This document shows, in pieces, positions 32,488 through 45,666 of a DNA stretch of 64,000 nucleotides (positions are counted from its first letter, which is position 1; each line of letters begins with the position of its first letter). Source of the stretch: Nitrosopumilus sp. K4 (GTDB lineage Archaea; Thermoproteota; Nitrososphaeria; Nitrososphaerales; Nitrosopumilaceae); the NCBI RefSeq assembly GCF_018128925.1, contig NZ_CP067007.1, forward strand, positions 434,001 through 498,000, read 5' to 3'. The position numbers and the translations under genes were made by a program. The notes beneath the pieces were generated by a model, which saw nothing but the letters and a program-made list of their open reading frames with translations, was not told the origin of the DNA and ran no database searches.

Positions 32488-32889
32488 TTAGATCCTTGAC
32501 AGTAATTTCTTTTTCTTTTCTTGGAATTCTTTTTCTGTGATGATCCCTTCTTTTCTCAGCTTTCCTAGTCTCTCTAATGCGTCTAAATCTTGGTCTGCCT
32601 TACTTGTTGCCTGTCTTGCAACAGAAACTCCTTCGTTGAACTTCTTCATGCCTTGAGCTTTGAGTAACTCTCCTTCCTTGATTGCTCTTTTTCTGAGTTC
32701 ATCACTGGTCTTTTTTGCCTGACTGGATGCCATCTCTCCAAACTCGACTGCGTCTTCTAATGCCTCATCTGCTCTCTTGATTCCTTCCTCGATTGCTTTG
32801 TCTGCTTTTTTCAGAAATTTCTCGATGTATCCTGGTTTCTTTTTTGTTGTCTTTTTTGTTGTCTTTTTTGTTGTCTTTTTTGTAGCCAT
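32488..32889 (-). CDS. H1-like protein with SHOCT domain (133 aa)
   Basis: The N-terminus is an (A/T)TKK basic tail coded by 12-bp DNA repeats. The core GYIEKFLKKADKAIEEGIKR and EFGEMASSQAKKTSDELRKR matches the 1588-1911 protein, and the last 30 residues are a SHOCT motif (LERLGKLRKEGIITEKEFQE). SHOCT segments often mediate oligomerisation or membrane recruitment. The basic tail would contact DNA. It is 1 bp from the cupin gene downstream. Confidence 0.65.
   Translation of the reverse strand: MATKKTTKKTTKKTTKKKPGYIEKFLKKADKAIEEGIKRADEALEDAVEFGEMASSQAKKTSDELRKRAIKEGELLKAQGMKKFNEGVSVARQATSKADQDLDALERLGKLRKEGIITEKEFQEKKKKLLSRI
32837..32884 (-). repeat. 12-bp tandem repeat coding the basic tail
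   Basis: On the plus strand TTTTTTGTTGTC recurs about four times in a row, encoding TKK-T units on the minus strand. A simple repeat likely to vary in number. Confidence 0.75.
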
Positions 32890-32970
32890 GTATTGTGATG
32901 TTTCTGAATTCTATTATTTCTTTCTTGTCTAAATTCATTTAATAGCAAGAATTACGTATGATGAATAGTT

Positions 32971-33678
32971 TTGGCAAATCCTGATTATGATGTGAAAACA
33001 ATTGTCCTGAAAAAAAACATGGATGATGCTGATGCTGCATCTATGATTGAGCAAAAAAAGACTGATCCATTCAAATCCCTTTTGTCAAGACCAAAAAAAG
33101 AGGAGGTTCATATTCACTCTCAAAAATTATACTACGAATGTATTTTGATGGTTTCAGGAAAATACACTGCTGACTATTTCAGAAAGGCAATTCATACAAT
33201 TTCTGTTGATTCAAATGTTCATGAAGTTGTTTTGGGTGATGGAACTTTTCCTGTTCGCTCAAAATCAAAATTAGAAAAAGCCTTTGTTGGAAAACGAGGT
33301 AAAAACAAAGTTGACGTGAAATTAGAAGAACATGTGTTTGTTGAAGATGAAGATGAATTGATTTTTGATCACCATGGACGTGAAATAAAATCCCCGTTTA
33401 AAATAAATTCCAAAACTGTGGAAAATTATCCCAAGCGATTATTGCAAAAAAATGAACCAAATGTAAAAAGACCTGAATTAACTTATGATGCAGCAATTGA
33501 AAAACTGAAATCTCATTTGAAAAAACCAATGGAAACTGATGTGAGGGGTTTGCAAGATGATTTTGTTTTACGTGGCATCACTGAAGTTTACGTCCCTATA
33601 TTTGAGGCAAGATTGGTTGGACCAAAAAAGAAAGTTGGGATAATAAGGATAGATTCTGTTAGAAAGAAAATTTTATAA
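32971..33678 (+). CDS. conserved hypothetical protein (235 aa)
   Basis: An alpha/beta protein that starts at TTG 32971 (ANPDYDVKTIVLKKN). It has a Lys-rich N-terminal part with a HIHSQKLYYECILMVSGKYT strand, an acidic turn (VFVEDEDELIFDHHGREIKS) and an ending built of two strands (VYVPIFEARLVGPKKKVGII). I do not recognise a family. No signal peptide. Convergent with the TPR gene, 3 bp apart. Confidence 0.6.
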   Translation: MANPDYDVKTIVLKKNMDDADAASMIEQKKTDPFKSLLSRPKKEEVHIHSQKLYYECILMVSGKYTADYFRKAIHTISVDSNVHEVVLGDGTFPVRSKSKLEKAFVGKRGKNKVDVKLEEHVFVEDEDELIFDHHGREIKSPFKINSKTVENYPKRLLQKNEPNVKRPELTYDAAIEKLKSHLKKPMETDVRGLQDDFVLRGITEVYVPIFEARLVGPKKKVGIIRIDSVRKKIL

Positions 33679-33681
33679 ATT

Positions 33682-34503
33682 TTATAATTTTACTAGTGCT
33701 CTGAATCTTGTGTCGTTATGTAGGTGAGTGAACGCCTTTTCTTCCTTTGCCCATGCTCTTATGACTTTGGGGTTTTTTGATATTGCTTGCTTTAACAATT
33801 CTATTGATTCTGGATATTGACCTAGTGCAGCTTTACTCCTTGATTTTGCATAAATTATGTTTGGATTGTCTTTGTGTTTTGATAAAATTAGATCAAAAAT
33901 TTCTATTGCTTTTTCATGTTTTTGAATCTCTGCCAGTTCTATTCCTTTGTGAAATAACGAATCCATATGGCTAGGAAATTTTCTACATACATTATCAAAA
34001 CAGTTTAGTGCCTCTTCATGTTTTTTCATTTTTCCTAAAACAATCCCTTTGTAAAATAGTGCATTTGGTTTTTTGGGATCTGTTTCTATTGCTTTTTCTA
34101 GAAACTTTAGTGCCTCTTCATGTTCGTTCAACTTGTCAAGTAAAACCCCTTTATTGAAATATGATGCAGCATGCTTTGGATCTGCTTTGATTGCACTATC
34201 GTAGCATTTGTTTGCACCTTGCAAATTACCCATTTCTGCAAAAGCAATCCCTTTGTTGTTAAATGCCTGAGAGTCTTTTGGATTTATTTCCAATAATCTA
34301 TCAAAACAAGTAACTGCATCGCTGTATTTTTTTATCTGGTTTAGCGCAAGACCCTTGTTAAACAGTACTTGGGTGTTTTTGGGGTCTTGTTTTAGAACTT
34401 TGTTGAATAATGAAATTGCTCCTTTTGGTTGTTGTTTTTCTATCAGTGACATTGCCTGATAAATCAAATCTTCTGGATTCTCTTTCTTGCCAAAAAACCC
34501 CAT
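33682..34503 (-). CDS. tetratricopeptide repeat protein (273 aa)
   Basis: About seven 34-residue TPR units cover residues 10-250 (e.g. NTQVLFNKGLALNQIKKYSD; AFNNKGIAFAEMGNLQGANK; ALFYKGIVLGKMKKHEEALN). TPR superhelices bind partner peptides. There is no signal peptide, so it is cytosolic. The start MGFFGKKEN resembles the MGLF start of nearby zinc proteins. Confidence 0.85.
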   Translation of the reverse strand: MGFFGKKENPEDLIYQAMSLIEKQQPKGAISLFNKVLKQDPKNTQVLFNKGLALNQIKKYSDAVTCFDRLLEINPKDSQAFNNKGIAFAEMGNLQGANKCYDSAIKADPKHAASYFNKGVLLDKLNEHEEALKFLEKAIETDPKKPNALFYKGIVLGKMKKHEEALNCFDNVCRKFPSHMDSLFHKGIELAEIQKHEKAIEIFDLILSKHKDNPNIIYAKSRSKAALGQYPESIELLKQAISKNPKVIRAWAKEEKAFTHLHNDTRFRALVKL

Positions 34504-34539
34504 GATATTACAAAAATGACATTAGTAAAGAAAGTTTTC

Positions 34540-34869
34540 TTAGATTACTGATTCGCCTTCTTCTTTTGTTGCAATGTCTATCGCACGTAGAATTGGTTCG
34601 ATGATGATCTTACCCTTGGTGCCGTTTTTCTTGACAATTTCGATAACTTTGTCTTGTTTGTCGTCTGTTGTAATGATTTGTACTACGTATTTTTGACTGA
34701 ATTGAGGCTGAAAGATAGCTCTTCCTTTCCCTGAGTGTACTTCTGGTGGTGGTGTTTGCCCTCTGCCTCTAACTTTGCCTACTGTCAGCCCGCCTATTTC
34801 CAACCTTTTTAACTCCTCACTAATTGGCATTACTTCATTATTGCTTAGAATTACCGTAATTCTGATCAT
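34540..34869 (-). CDS. PII-like (GlnB superfamily) protein (109 aa)
   Basis: The fold pattern is PII: MIRITVILSNNEVMPISEEL, GLTVGKVRGRGQTPPPEVHS as start of the T-loop, then YVVQIITTDDKQDKVIEIVK, GTKGKIIIEPILRAIDI. The T-loop lacks the usual uridylylated tyrosine region, and the B-loop TGxxGDG reads NGTKGKI. It therefore probably binds a nucleotide or metabolite in a variant way. Nitrogen or carbon signalling is an inference. No amtB is adjacent. Confidence 0.75.
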   Translation of the reverse strand: MIRITVILSNNEVMPISEELKRLEIGGLTVGKVRGRGQTPPPEVHSGKGRAIFQPQFSQKYVVQIITTDDKQDKVIEIVKKNGTKGKIIIEPILRAIDIATKEEGESVI

Positions 34870-34935
34870 CTGTATTTTGGAAAATTTATTGCAATATAAG
34901 AGTAAATGTTGTTTTTTACAAAGATACTCTGTATC

Positions 34936-35052
34936 TTAGAGTGATTTGAATTTCTTTATTGCTTCTTTTGCCATATCTTCTTGCGATTTGGCGTCTGTGT
35001 TTGTAGGATCATCTGTTGCATATGCTTCTTTTTCTTCTTTCTTTTCTGTCAT
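34936..35052 (-). CDS. charged microprotein (38 aa)
   Basis: MTEKKEEKEAYATDDPTNTD then AKSQEDMAKEAIKKFKSL. Highly charged, probably disordered with a C-terminal amphipathic helix. It lies 23 bp downstream of the aminotransferase gene and may be its operon partner. No homologue recalled. Confidence 0.45.
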   Translation of the reverse strand: MTEKKEEKEAYATDDPTNTDAKSQEDMAKEAIKKFKSL

Positions 35053-35075
35053 ACTGTTAGGTAGTTGTTAAATTA

Positions 35076-36371
35076 TTAAAAATTTTCAGTTGCTTCAATC
35101 ATTTGTTTTATGTCTGCTTTTGAATGTGCATTTGATATTGCGCCTAGTTTTCCAGGCAGAAAGAATATTCCGTCTTGACTGATCATCTTGAAATGGTATT
35201 TGTGCAATTTGGATGTATCGCATCTGGCAACATCTGCAGAATCTCTGATACTGGTAATTCCTTCTTTTACAAAATGAGTCATGAACAAAGAACCTTTTCC
35301 TGAAACTATTACTTTGCCATCAAATATCTTTGTCAGCTCTTTTCGTGCATATTCACCTAGATTGTTAATTTTTGAGTAAATTGATTTGTCATTTTTGAGC
35401 GATGATAATGTTTCAAATCCTGAAATCATCGATACTGGGTTTGCTGAAAAGGTTCCTCCTCCAACATAACTCCTTTCTGATTTTTTCTTTCCTGTAGTGT
35501 CTGCAAACTCCATGATTTCTTTTTTTCCACACATTACCCCAATTGTCATTCCTCCACCTACGATTTTTCCCAAAGTTACAATGTCCGGTTCTAACTTCAT
35601 TGTGGGATAAATACATCCATATCTGAATCTAAATCCGGTAACAATCTCGTCTAGTATGAATAATGAATTATTCTTACGACAAAATTCTTGAATCCCTTTC
35701 AAGTAGTCCGACTCTGCTGGAATACATCCTCCTCCACCTAACACTGGTTCAATTATTACTCCTGCTAAATCTTTAGAATGTTTTTGTAAAATCAATAATG
35801 ATTTTTCTAAATCATTGTATGGTATTGACACAATTTGTTCCTCGTTTATTATTCCTAAACTTTCAGATTCTGAAAATGGCCAGTTTACTGACTTTAGTAA
35901 ATCGGAAGTGTATCCGTGCCATCCGCCATCAATCTTTGCAATTATTTTTTTTCCAGTCACAGAACGTGCTAATCTTACTGAATACATTGTAGCTTCAGTA
36001 CCTGATGTGACATAACGGATTTTTTCAGCAACTGGAACTGCCTTTGAAATTAATTCTGACAACTTTATGGTTTGTTCATTTACTGTGCCATACATCCACC
36101 CTTTCTCAATTTGTTTTGATAGTGCAGTTTTGATTTTTTTTGGAACGTGCCCTAAAATCAAACTCCAGTGACCCATCCAATAATCTGTGTATTTGTTGTT
36201 ATCTACATCAACTAAATTTTTTCCCGAGGATTTTTTGACTATGAATGGATATGGTTCATAAAATCTTATATTATGAGAAACACCGTTTATGTGAAGTTTG
36301 GCAGATTTGGCAAACATTTTGGCAGAATTTCTTGTATTTTTTTTGTACTGTTTAGTGTGATCCAAAAGCAA
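35076..36371 (-). CDS. class III aminotransferase, glutamate-1-semialdehyde aminomutase-like
   Basis: PLP fold type I signatures are present: [40 protein letters not shown] and [19 protein letters not shown] with the PLP lysine. The closest pattern is HemL, which makes 5-aminolevulinate. However, the family also contains amino-sugar and beta-amino-acid transaminases, and the glycine loop differs from true HemL (MTIGVMCG, not the GAYGG type). It is also not beside haem genes. I therefore keep the call general. An internal ATG at 36317 (MFAKSAKLH) is a possible start. Confidence 0.75.
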   Translation of the reverse strand: MLLDHTKQYKKNTRNSAKMFAKSAKLHINGVSHNIRFYEPYPFIVKKSSGKNLVDVDNNKYTDYWMGHWSLILGHVPKKIKTALSKQIEKGWMYGTVNEQTIKLSELISKAVPVAEKIRYVTSGTEATMYSVRLARSVTGKKIIAKIDGGWHGYTSDLLKSVNWPFSESESLGIINEEQIVSIPYNDLEKSLLILQKHSKDLAGVIIEPVLGGGGCIPAESDYLKGIQEFCRKNNSLFILDEIVTGFRFRYGCIYPTMKLEPDIVTLGKIVGGGMTIGVMCGKKEIMEFADTTGKKKSERSYVGGGTFSANPVSMISGFETLSSLKNDKSIYSKINNLGEYARKELTKIFDGKVIVSGKGSLFMTHFVKEGITSIRDSADVARCDTSKLHKYHFKMISQDGIFFLPGKLGAISNAHSKADIKQMIEATENF

Positions 36372-36719
36372 ATGGCATTACAATTCCTACCATTTTAACC
36401 ATCATTTTTCATAAATCTTGTTTCTGTACATCTTAATGCCTAATTTTTTGTTGCAATTTTTTCAAAAAAACATAGAGATCAGTCATAATTTCACGCATGG
36501 TTTATATGGTTTCTACATTCTTCACCTTCTGCATACGTAACGCAATAGGCGGCGCTTGTGATGAAGTATGGTATTGCACCATTTTGTGATTCATGGGCCT
36601 CCAGTTACGCATACAAAAATGAGGATTTGATCAAGTGATCAATATCTGAAATGTGAAGATTATGTGCATCCGTCAATTCCAATAATTAGTACAAATGTAC
36701 TTCAATAATCAAAAATCAG
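36372..36719 (+). promoter_or_regulatory. rRNA operon leader and promoter region
   Basis: No protein frame is evident. TTTATAT at 36501-36507, after GCATGG, is the best TATA box and would start transcription near 36530. The leader then carries GC-rich short hairpins (around 36550-36600) and the left arm of the 16S processing stem. Confidence 0.45.
36653..36672 (+). other. pre-16S processing stem, left arm
   Basis: GTGAAGATTATGTGCATCCG pairs with CGGATGCACTAATCTTCAC at 38208-38226, perfect except one bulged base. Archaeal 16S precursors are cut in such bulge-helix-bulge stems by EndA. Confidence 0.85.
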
Positions 36720-38191
<1,472 letters not shown>

Positions 38192-38207
38192 AGAAAAGGA
38201 AATGTGC

Positions 38208-38226
38208 CGGATGCACTAATCTTCAC
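38208..38226 (+). other. pre-16S processing stem, right arm
   Basis: CGGATGCACTAATCTTCAC, complementary to 36653-36672. Confidence 0.85.
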
Positions 38227-38307
38227 AAAATCATCGATGCAATGCATCACGAAAGTGATGTATGAAGGATGTAGCAGGTCTCCTCCTACCCTGGAGGGCT
38301 TGCGATG

Positions 38308-38328
38308 ATCATCGTGCATAGTCGTGTA
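38308..38328 (+). other. pre-23S processing stem, left arm
   Basis: ATCATCG...AGTCGTGTA pairs with TACACGACTTGTACGATGAT at 41394-41413, leaving a short central mismatch as expected for a bulge-helix-bulge. Confidence 0.8.
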
Positions 38329-38329
38329 A

Positions 38330-41340
<3,011 letters not shown>

Positions 41341-41393
41341 ATAGAGACTATGCGCGATGAATTCATCATTTTGAATTCACTTAGCGAATGCTA

Positions 41394-41413
41394 TACACGA
41401 CTTGTACGATGAT
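41394..41413 (+). other. pre-23S processing stem, right arm
   Basis: TACACGACTTGTACGATGAT, complementary to 38308-38328. Confidence 0.8.
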
Positions 41414-41428
41414 TTTATTTTTAATCAT

Positions 41429-41446
41429 GCCTAGCGTGAGCTAGGC
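41429..41446 (+). terminator. hairpin after the rRNA operon
   Basis: GCCTAGC-GTGA-GCTAGGC is a perfect 7-bp stem with a tetraloop, placed after the T-rich TTTTATTTTTAATC. It probably marks or stabilises the 3' end of the rRNA transcript. Confidence 0.55.
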
Positions 41447-41503
41447 CTTGAAATTCATATGATCTGATTTTATACTTAAATTATCAAAATTTCTGCATAG
41501 CAT

Positions 41504-43576
41504 ATGAAGCATGAAATCCTAGTTTTCTTTTTTGTTGTTTTGATTTCTACTGTTCCTTCGGGATTTGCACAAACTAACTCTGAAATTTTTCCAGAATGGA
41601 TTAAAACAACAATAAAGTTTTGGGCTGATGGCCTTGTTAGTGATACGGAATTTAAAAATGCATTAGAATATCTTATTGAAAATCAAATCATCTCAATTGA
41701 TGACAACTCCCAAGGTTTTGGAGGTATCTTGTCATACTATGGAAAAATAATTTCTGGTGTGTCTTTTGTTGGGATGGACCTTAGTGATGTTGATTTTAGA
41801 GGAGCAACCATATCTGATGTAAATTTTTCTGGAACTGATCTTTCTGGAAGGGATTTTAGCACAACTACATTACGCAATGTGGATTTTACAAATACCAATC
41901 TTAGTGATTCTAATTTGTCTAATCAGGATTTTTCAAATATGAAATTACATGGAACCATACTGAAAAACTCTGTTTTAACTGGAACCGTTTTTGATAATTC
42001 TGAAATAAAAGATGTGGATTTTACAAATGCTAATCTAGAAAATACCAGTATGGAAAATATAACTATGAAGAATTCGATTCTTACAAATGCCAATCTACAA
42101 AATACTAGTTTGTCTTCAAGTGTGATAAGCCAAACAAGATTTGATGAAACTATTTTGAAAAACGCCAATCTACAAAACAACGATATTAGTTGGTCTATGT
42201 TTGATAATGCTGATTTAACATTTGCAGATTTATCTGGTTCAAAATTAGAAAAAACAAACTTTAGACTGGTAAATTTTAATGGCGCAACAATTAATGATGT
42301 TCATTTTAATGAAGTGGTACTGGATGAGGCAAACTTGTCTAATTCTAAAATAATGAACGCTAATTTATCCCAAATGAAATTAAATTATTTGGATTTATCT
42401 GGATCTAACCTTACTGGTTCTGATGTTTCTAATTCATTTTTTGTAGGCGCAAATCTACAAAATACTGATTTTGATTATTCATATGCCTCAAATACTGACT
42501 TTACCGAGGCAGATCTAAAAAACTCTCAATGGAAAAATGCTGATTTGACGTATGCTAACCTTACTAATTCAGACCTGTCTTTTGCAACCTTGGATGATGC
42601 CAATCTAACAAACTCTACTGTAACTAATGCTGTTTTCAAAGATGTCTCGCTTTCTTTAACTTCTATTGAAGGCTTCCTCAATGATTGTGTCATAAAACCA
42701 TCTGCAAACTTGATAGGCTGTGATCTGTCTGGACAAACCATATCTGAAATTCAAATGAATAATTCTGATTTGAGATTTGCAGACCTGTCTTACTCTCTTT
42801 TTGACAATGTTGATCTTTCCAACTCTAATTTTGAAAATGCAAATCTTGAGGGAGTGCAATTAATTGACACTAATTTGTCTAATTCTATTTTCAAAGACAC
42901 CAATTTACAGAATTCTACACTAAACAGAGTCATGCTTTCAGACACTGCATTAAATAACATCAATTTGAAAGATAGTAGTATTTCAAATGTAAATTTAATT
43001 GATGCAGACATGAGTGGCATTGATCTAAGTTTTGCCAATCTTAATTCTGTGGACATGACTGGTTCTATTCTTACAGGTGCAGAATTTCGATATGCCGTAA
43101 TTGACGATACTATCGCAAAATATGCTGACCTATCTGGGTCTAATTTGGATTTTGTACACATCACAAATTCTGATTTTTCAAAAGTTAGATTACATGGGGT
43201 TAGTTTAAATGAAATTACTTTTGATAATGTTGATTTCAAGCATGTTGACTTGACTGGGTTAAACCTAAAAAATGTAAAAATCACAAATTCAGATCTTTCT
43301 GATTCTATTCTTTCGAAAATAAAACTCGTCGATGGAAATCTTCAACATTCTGTTTTTTCAAACTCTGAAATGAAATTTGCTAATCTCTTTGGAACTGATT
43401 TTACGAATTCTGTAATGATTGGAACTGATCTTGAAGGCTCTATTTTGGCTAGTGCGATTTTGGTTCAAACTGATTTTACTGAAGCAAACTTATCATTAGC
43501 AGACTTGTCTGATTCTAAAATTCAATATTCTGTATTCAAAGATGTAAATGACGATGGTTGCGAAGGCTGCCCTTAG
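41504..43576 (+). CDS. secreted giant pentapeptide-repeat protein (690 aa)
   Basis: A signal peptide (residues 1-23, VPSGFAQ) is followed by one tryptophan-rich module (FPEWIKTTIKFWADGLVSDT, ~30-65). Nearly 600 residues of A(N/D)Lxx or VDFxx-type pentapeptides then run (from ~85 to ~685), enough for about 30 coils of a quadrilateral beta helix. It ends DVNDDGCEGCP with two cysteines and no PEFG tail. Cytosolic pentapeptide proteins mimic DNA, but this one is exported, so a structural or adhesive rod is more plausible. Single gene after the rRNA operon. Confidence 0.8.
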   Translation: MKHEILVFFFVVLISTVPSGFAQTNSEIFPEWIKTTIKFWADGLVSDTEFKNALEYLIENQIISIDDNSQGFGGILSYYGKIISGVSFVGMDLSDVDFRGATISDVNFSGTDLSGRDFSTTTLRNVDFTNTNLSDSNLSNQDFSNMKLHGTILKNSVLTGTVFDNSEIKDVDFTNANLENTSMENITMKNSILTNANLQNTSLSSSVISQTRFDETILKNANLQNNDISWSMFDNADLTFADLSGSKLEKTNFRLVNFNGATINDVHFNEVVLDEANLSNSKIMNANLSQMKLNYLDLSGSNLTGSDVSNSFFVGANLQNTDFDYSYASNTDFTEADLKNSQWKNADLTYANLTNSDLSFATLDDANLTNSTVTNAVFKDVSLSLTSIEGFLNDCVIKPSANLIGCDLSGQTISEIQMNNSDLRFADLSYSLFDNVDLSNSNFENANLEGVQLIDTNLSNSIFKDTNLQNSTLNRVMLSDTALNNINLKDSSISNVNLIDADMSGIDLSFANLNSVDMTGSILTGAEFRYAVIDDTIAKYADLSGSNLDFVHITNSDFSKVRLHGVSLNEITFDNVDFKHVDLTGLNLKNVKITNSDLSDSILSKIKLVDGNLQHSVFSNSEMKFANLFGTDFTNSVMIGTDLEGSILASAILVQTDFTEANLSLADLSDSKIQYSVFKDVNDDGCEGCP

Positions 43577-43653
43577 TTTTTGTGAATCTTTTTTAAATAT
43601 GTCCTTGAAAATTACATACAAGCGTTTGTATTATATTTCTTGAATAGTCATTA

Positions 43654-44421
43654 TTGACAGTGTCTGAAAAAGAAAAAAAACTAGAAAAGCGTCTTTTGGA
43701 AGTAGAGCAGCAACTAGTTAAACAAAATGAAGTCCTCCGCTCTGAAATAGAACAAAAAAGTGCAGAATTAGTAAAATCTGAAAGACTTGCGACTATTGGT
43801 ACCATGGCAAGTAGAGTTGCACATGATTTGAAAAATCCTCTAACAATTATACAAACTTATTCTGATATGTTGACTCCTGAAATACTTTCTAAATTAGATT
43901 CTAAAGGAAAAGAAAAATGGCTTCGATTACAAAATGCTGTTTTGGATATGAATAGATTAATTGAAGATGTGTTGGATTTTGCAAGAACTTCGGAAATCAA
44001 AAAATCTCAATCTTCTTTTTTGCATATTGTTAAATTGGCACTGAACAATGTTGCTCGTTCTTATGGAATTACAATCAATTTGCCAGAAAATGACGTAATG
44101 GTAAATTGTGACTCAAGAAAAATCGAAAGTGTAATGTCTAACCTTTTGAATAATGCAATCCATTCAATTAATGGACATGGAGAAATTGACATAACCGTCT
44201 CTTCTGATTCTGAACATGTAACAATCCATGTAAAAGATTCTGGTCCTGGAATTCCTGAAGAGAATTTAGAGAAAATTTTTGAACCTATGTTTACTACAAA
44301 AAGCACTGGAACCGGATTAGGACTAGTCATTTGTAAAAGCATCATTGAGCAACATGGAGGTTCTATTTCTGTATCAAACAAACCTACTACATTTACAATA
44401 AAACTGCCTAAACATGATTGA
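43654..44421 (+). CDS. soluble histidine kinase (255 aa)
   Basis: A coiled coil (residues 5-45) leads straight into HisKA with H57 in ASRVAHDLKNPLTIIQTYSD. HATPase_c motifs follow: N box NLLNNAIHS, G1 DSGPGIPEE, F box EPMFTTK and G2 GTGLGLVICKS. No sensor or membrane domain exists in this chain, so the input must come from a partner protein. No response regulator is beside it. The start is TTG 43654. Confidence 0.88.
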   Translation: MTVSEKEKKLEKRLLEVEQQLVKQNEVLRSEIEQKSAELVKSERLATIGTMASRVAHDLKNPLTIIQTYSDMLTPEILSKLDSKGKEKWLRLQNAVLDMNRLIEDVLDFARTSEIKKSQSSFLHIVKLALNNVARSYGITINLPENDVMVNCDSRKIESVMSNLLNNAIHSINGHGEIDITVSSDSEHVTIHVKDSGPGIPEENLEKIFEPMFTTKSTGTGLGLVICKSIIEQHGGSISVSNKPTTFTIKLPKHD

Positions 44422-44434
44422 GATTTTGCTTGGA

Positions 44435-44554
44435 TTATTCTTCTAATTCTATGTCATTTTGAAGTTCTTTAGGAAGACCAATCCACCACTCTTTCTGATT
44501 TTCAGACATTTCTGAAAACAATGATCTATAGTTGCTAATAGATCTGCTTGTCAA
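44435..44554 (-). CDS. possible microprotein (39 aa)
   Basis: The minus frame reads LTSRSISNYRSLFSEMSENQ then KEWWIGLPKELQNDIELEE, from TTG 44554. An ATG at 44509 gives 24 residues. The WWIGLPKEL segment and acidic end look protein-like. It fills the gap after the kinase gene. No homologue recalled. Confidence 0.35.
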   Translation of the reverse strand: MTSRSISNYRSLFSEMSENQKEWWIGLPKELQNDIELEE

Positions 44555-44660
44555 TTCTGAAAAAATCCTACATAACAAAATATGACAAAATTTTATGTTG
44601 ACCTTTGGTTAGTGATTTTTCTATTTAAGGTAATTTATTCTTCAAATCTGTATTATTGGT

Positions 44661-44792
44661 ATGAAAGCAAAATTTGCAACTTTGTGTGTTTCATGCGGGG
44701 ATGAGATTCAACCTGGTAAGGAAATCGCAAAAAACAAAGAAGAAAAATGGGTTCATAAACATTGTGCTGATGATTCTGATGGGTTACCCTAG
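44661..44792 (+). CDS. zinc-ribbon microprotein (43 aa)
   Basis: MKAKFATLCVSCGDEIQPGK then EIAKNKEEKWVHKHC has a C-x2-C knuckle and a distal H-x2-HC pair, typical of small PARP-finger-like or zinc-ribbon proteins of thaumarchaea. Nucleic-acid contact is inferred. It is 28 bp upstream of the methyltransferase gene. Confidence 0.6.
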   Translation: MKAKFATLCVSCGDEIQPGKEIAKNKEEKWVHKHCADDSDGLP

Positions 44793-44820
44793 AAATTAAT
44801 AGGCTTAATTTCACATCTAA

Positions 44821-45666
44821 TTGGAAATATTTTTGGTTACTATCAATCCTCTCGATGTTTTTCTTTGGACGCTTCGACGAAATGAAAAAGATGTTGTAAA
44901 TCTGTACAACACTTTGTCTCCCGTAATGCAACTTGCAACTGGTGGTGACATGCTGAATTTTGGATTGTGGTCATCCAAACATAATGTTCCATTATTGGCT
45001 CAAAATAACCTCTGTGACTATTTTGGAGAATTGGCTGAATTAGAAAATGCAAAAAATATTTTAGATGTTGGAAGTGGTTTGTCTGCCCCTGCAAGGTTTT
45101 GGGCAAAAAAATACCCTGCCTTGAAGATATCCTGCATCAACATTAATTTCAAACAACTCGCATTTGATAATGCTGCACAAAATATTGAACTCTTAAACTG
45201 CTCTTCTACAGAATTACCTATTGCTGGTAATTCTGTAGATAGAGTTATTGCATTAGAATCAGCTCAACATTTTAAACCTCTTGAACAATTTTTTTCTGAA
45301 TCAAAACGTGTTTTGAAAAATAATGGATTTTTTGTTTTAGCAATGCCCATAACTCTAAAAAATTCAACATTGGAAAATCTTGGAATTTTAAAATTCACTT
45401 GGTCATCTGAACATTACAGATTAGATTACGTAAAAAATTTAATTCAATCAAGTGGTTTCACAATTATGGATGAACATCTTATTGGAAGAGATGTATATGT
45501 CCCTCTTGCTAATTATTATGTTTCAAATAGAAATCACCTTCAAAAATATATCTTAAAAAAATATCCAAAATATGTTGAATCTATTCTCCACAAATCTATT
45601 TTAAAGATGAAGATTGCTTCTGAAAAACAAATTATTGATTATGTTTTGTTAAAATGTAAATTGTGA
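44821..45666 (+). CDS. SAM-dependent methyltransferase (281 aa)
   Basis: Class I motifs: motif I AKNILDVGSGLSAPARFWAK, motif II region ISCININFKQ, STELPIAGNSVDRVIALESA and post-motif SKRVLKNNGFFVLAMPI. The N-terminal NLYNTLSPVMQLATGGDMLN and FGLW segment resembles sterol/tocopherol-type small-molecule methyltransferases. Substrate unknown. The TTG at 44821 is the longest start. The true start may be some codons later. Confidence 0.75.
   Translation: MEIFLVTINPLDVFLWTLRRNEKDVVNLYNTLSPVMQLATGGDMLNFGLWSSKHNVPLLAQNNLCDYFGELAELENAKNILDVGSGLSAPARFWAKKYPALKISCININFKQLAFDNAAQNIELLNCSSTELPIAGNSVDRVIALESAQHFKPLEQFFSESKRVLKNNGFFVLAMPITLKNSTLENLGILKFTWSSEHYRLDYVKNLIQSSGFTIMDEHLIGRDVYVPLANYYVSNRNHLQKYILKKYPKYVESILHKSILKMKIASEKQIIDYVLLKCKL

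Larger units (their letters stand above)
38192..38329 (+). other. 16S-23S spacer without tRNA
   Basis: A 138-bp spacer contains the right arm of the 16S stem (38208-38226) and the left arm of the 23S stem (38308-38328: ATCATCGTGCATAGTCGTGTA). No cloverleaf is present. Many euryarchaea have tRNA-Ala here, thaumarchaea do not. Confidence 0.85.

Noticed and set aside
38192-38329. tRNA-Ala in the 16S-23S spacer
   Set aside because: No cloverleaf or T-loop sequence is present. The conserved parts are the rRNA processing stems.
41341-41503. 5S rRNA after the 23S gene
   Set aside because: The 160-bp gap holds the processing arm and a hairpin only, too short and without 5S motifs.
44653-45106. Minus-strand frames over the zinc microprotein and methyltransferase
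   Set aside because: Antisense to two genes with clear motifs. No start context or family similarity.
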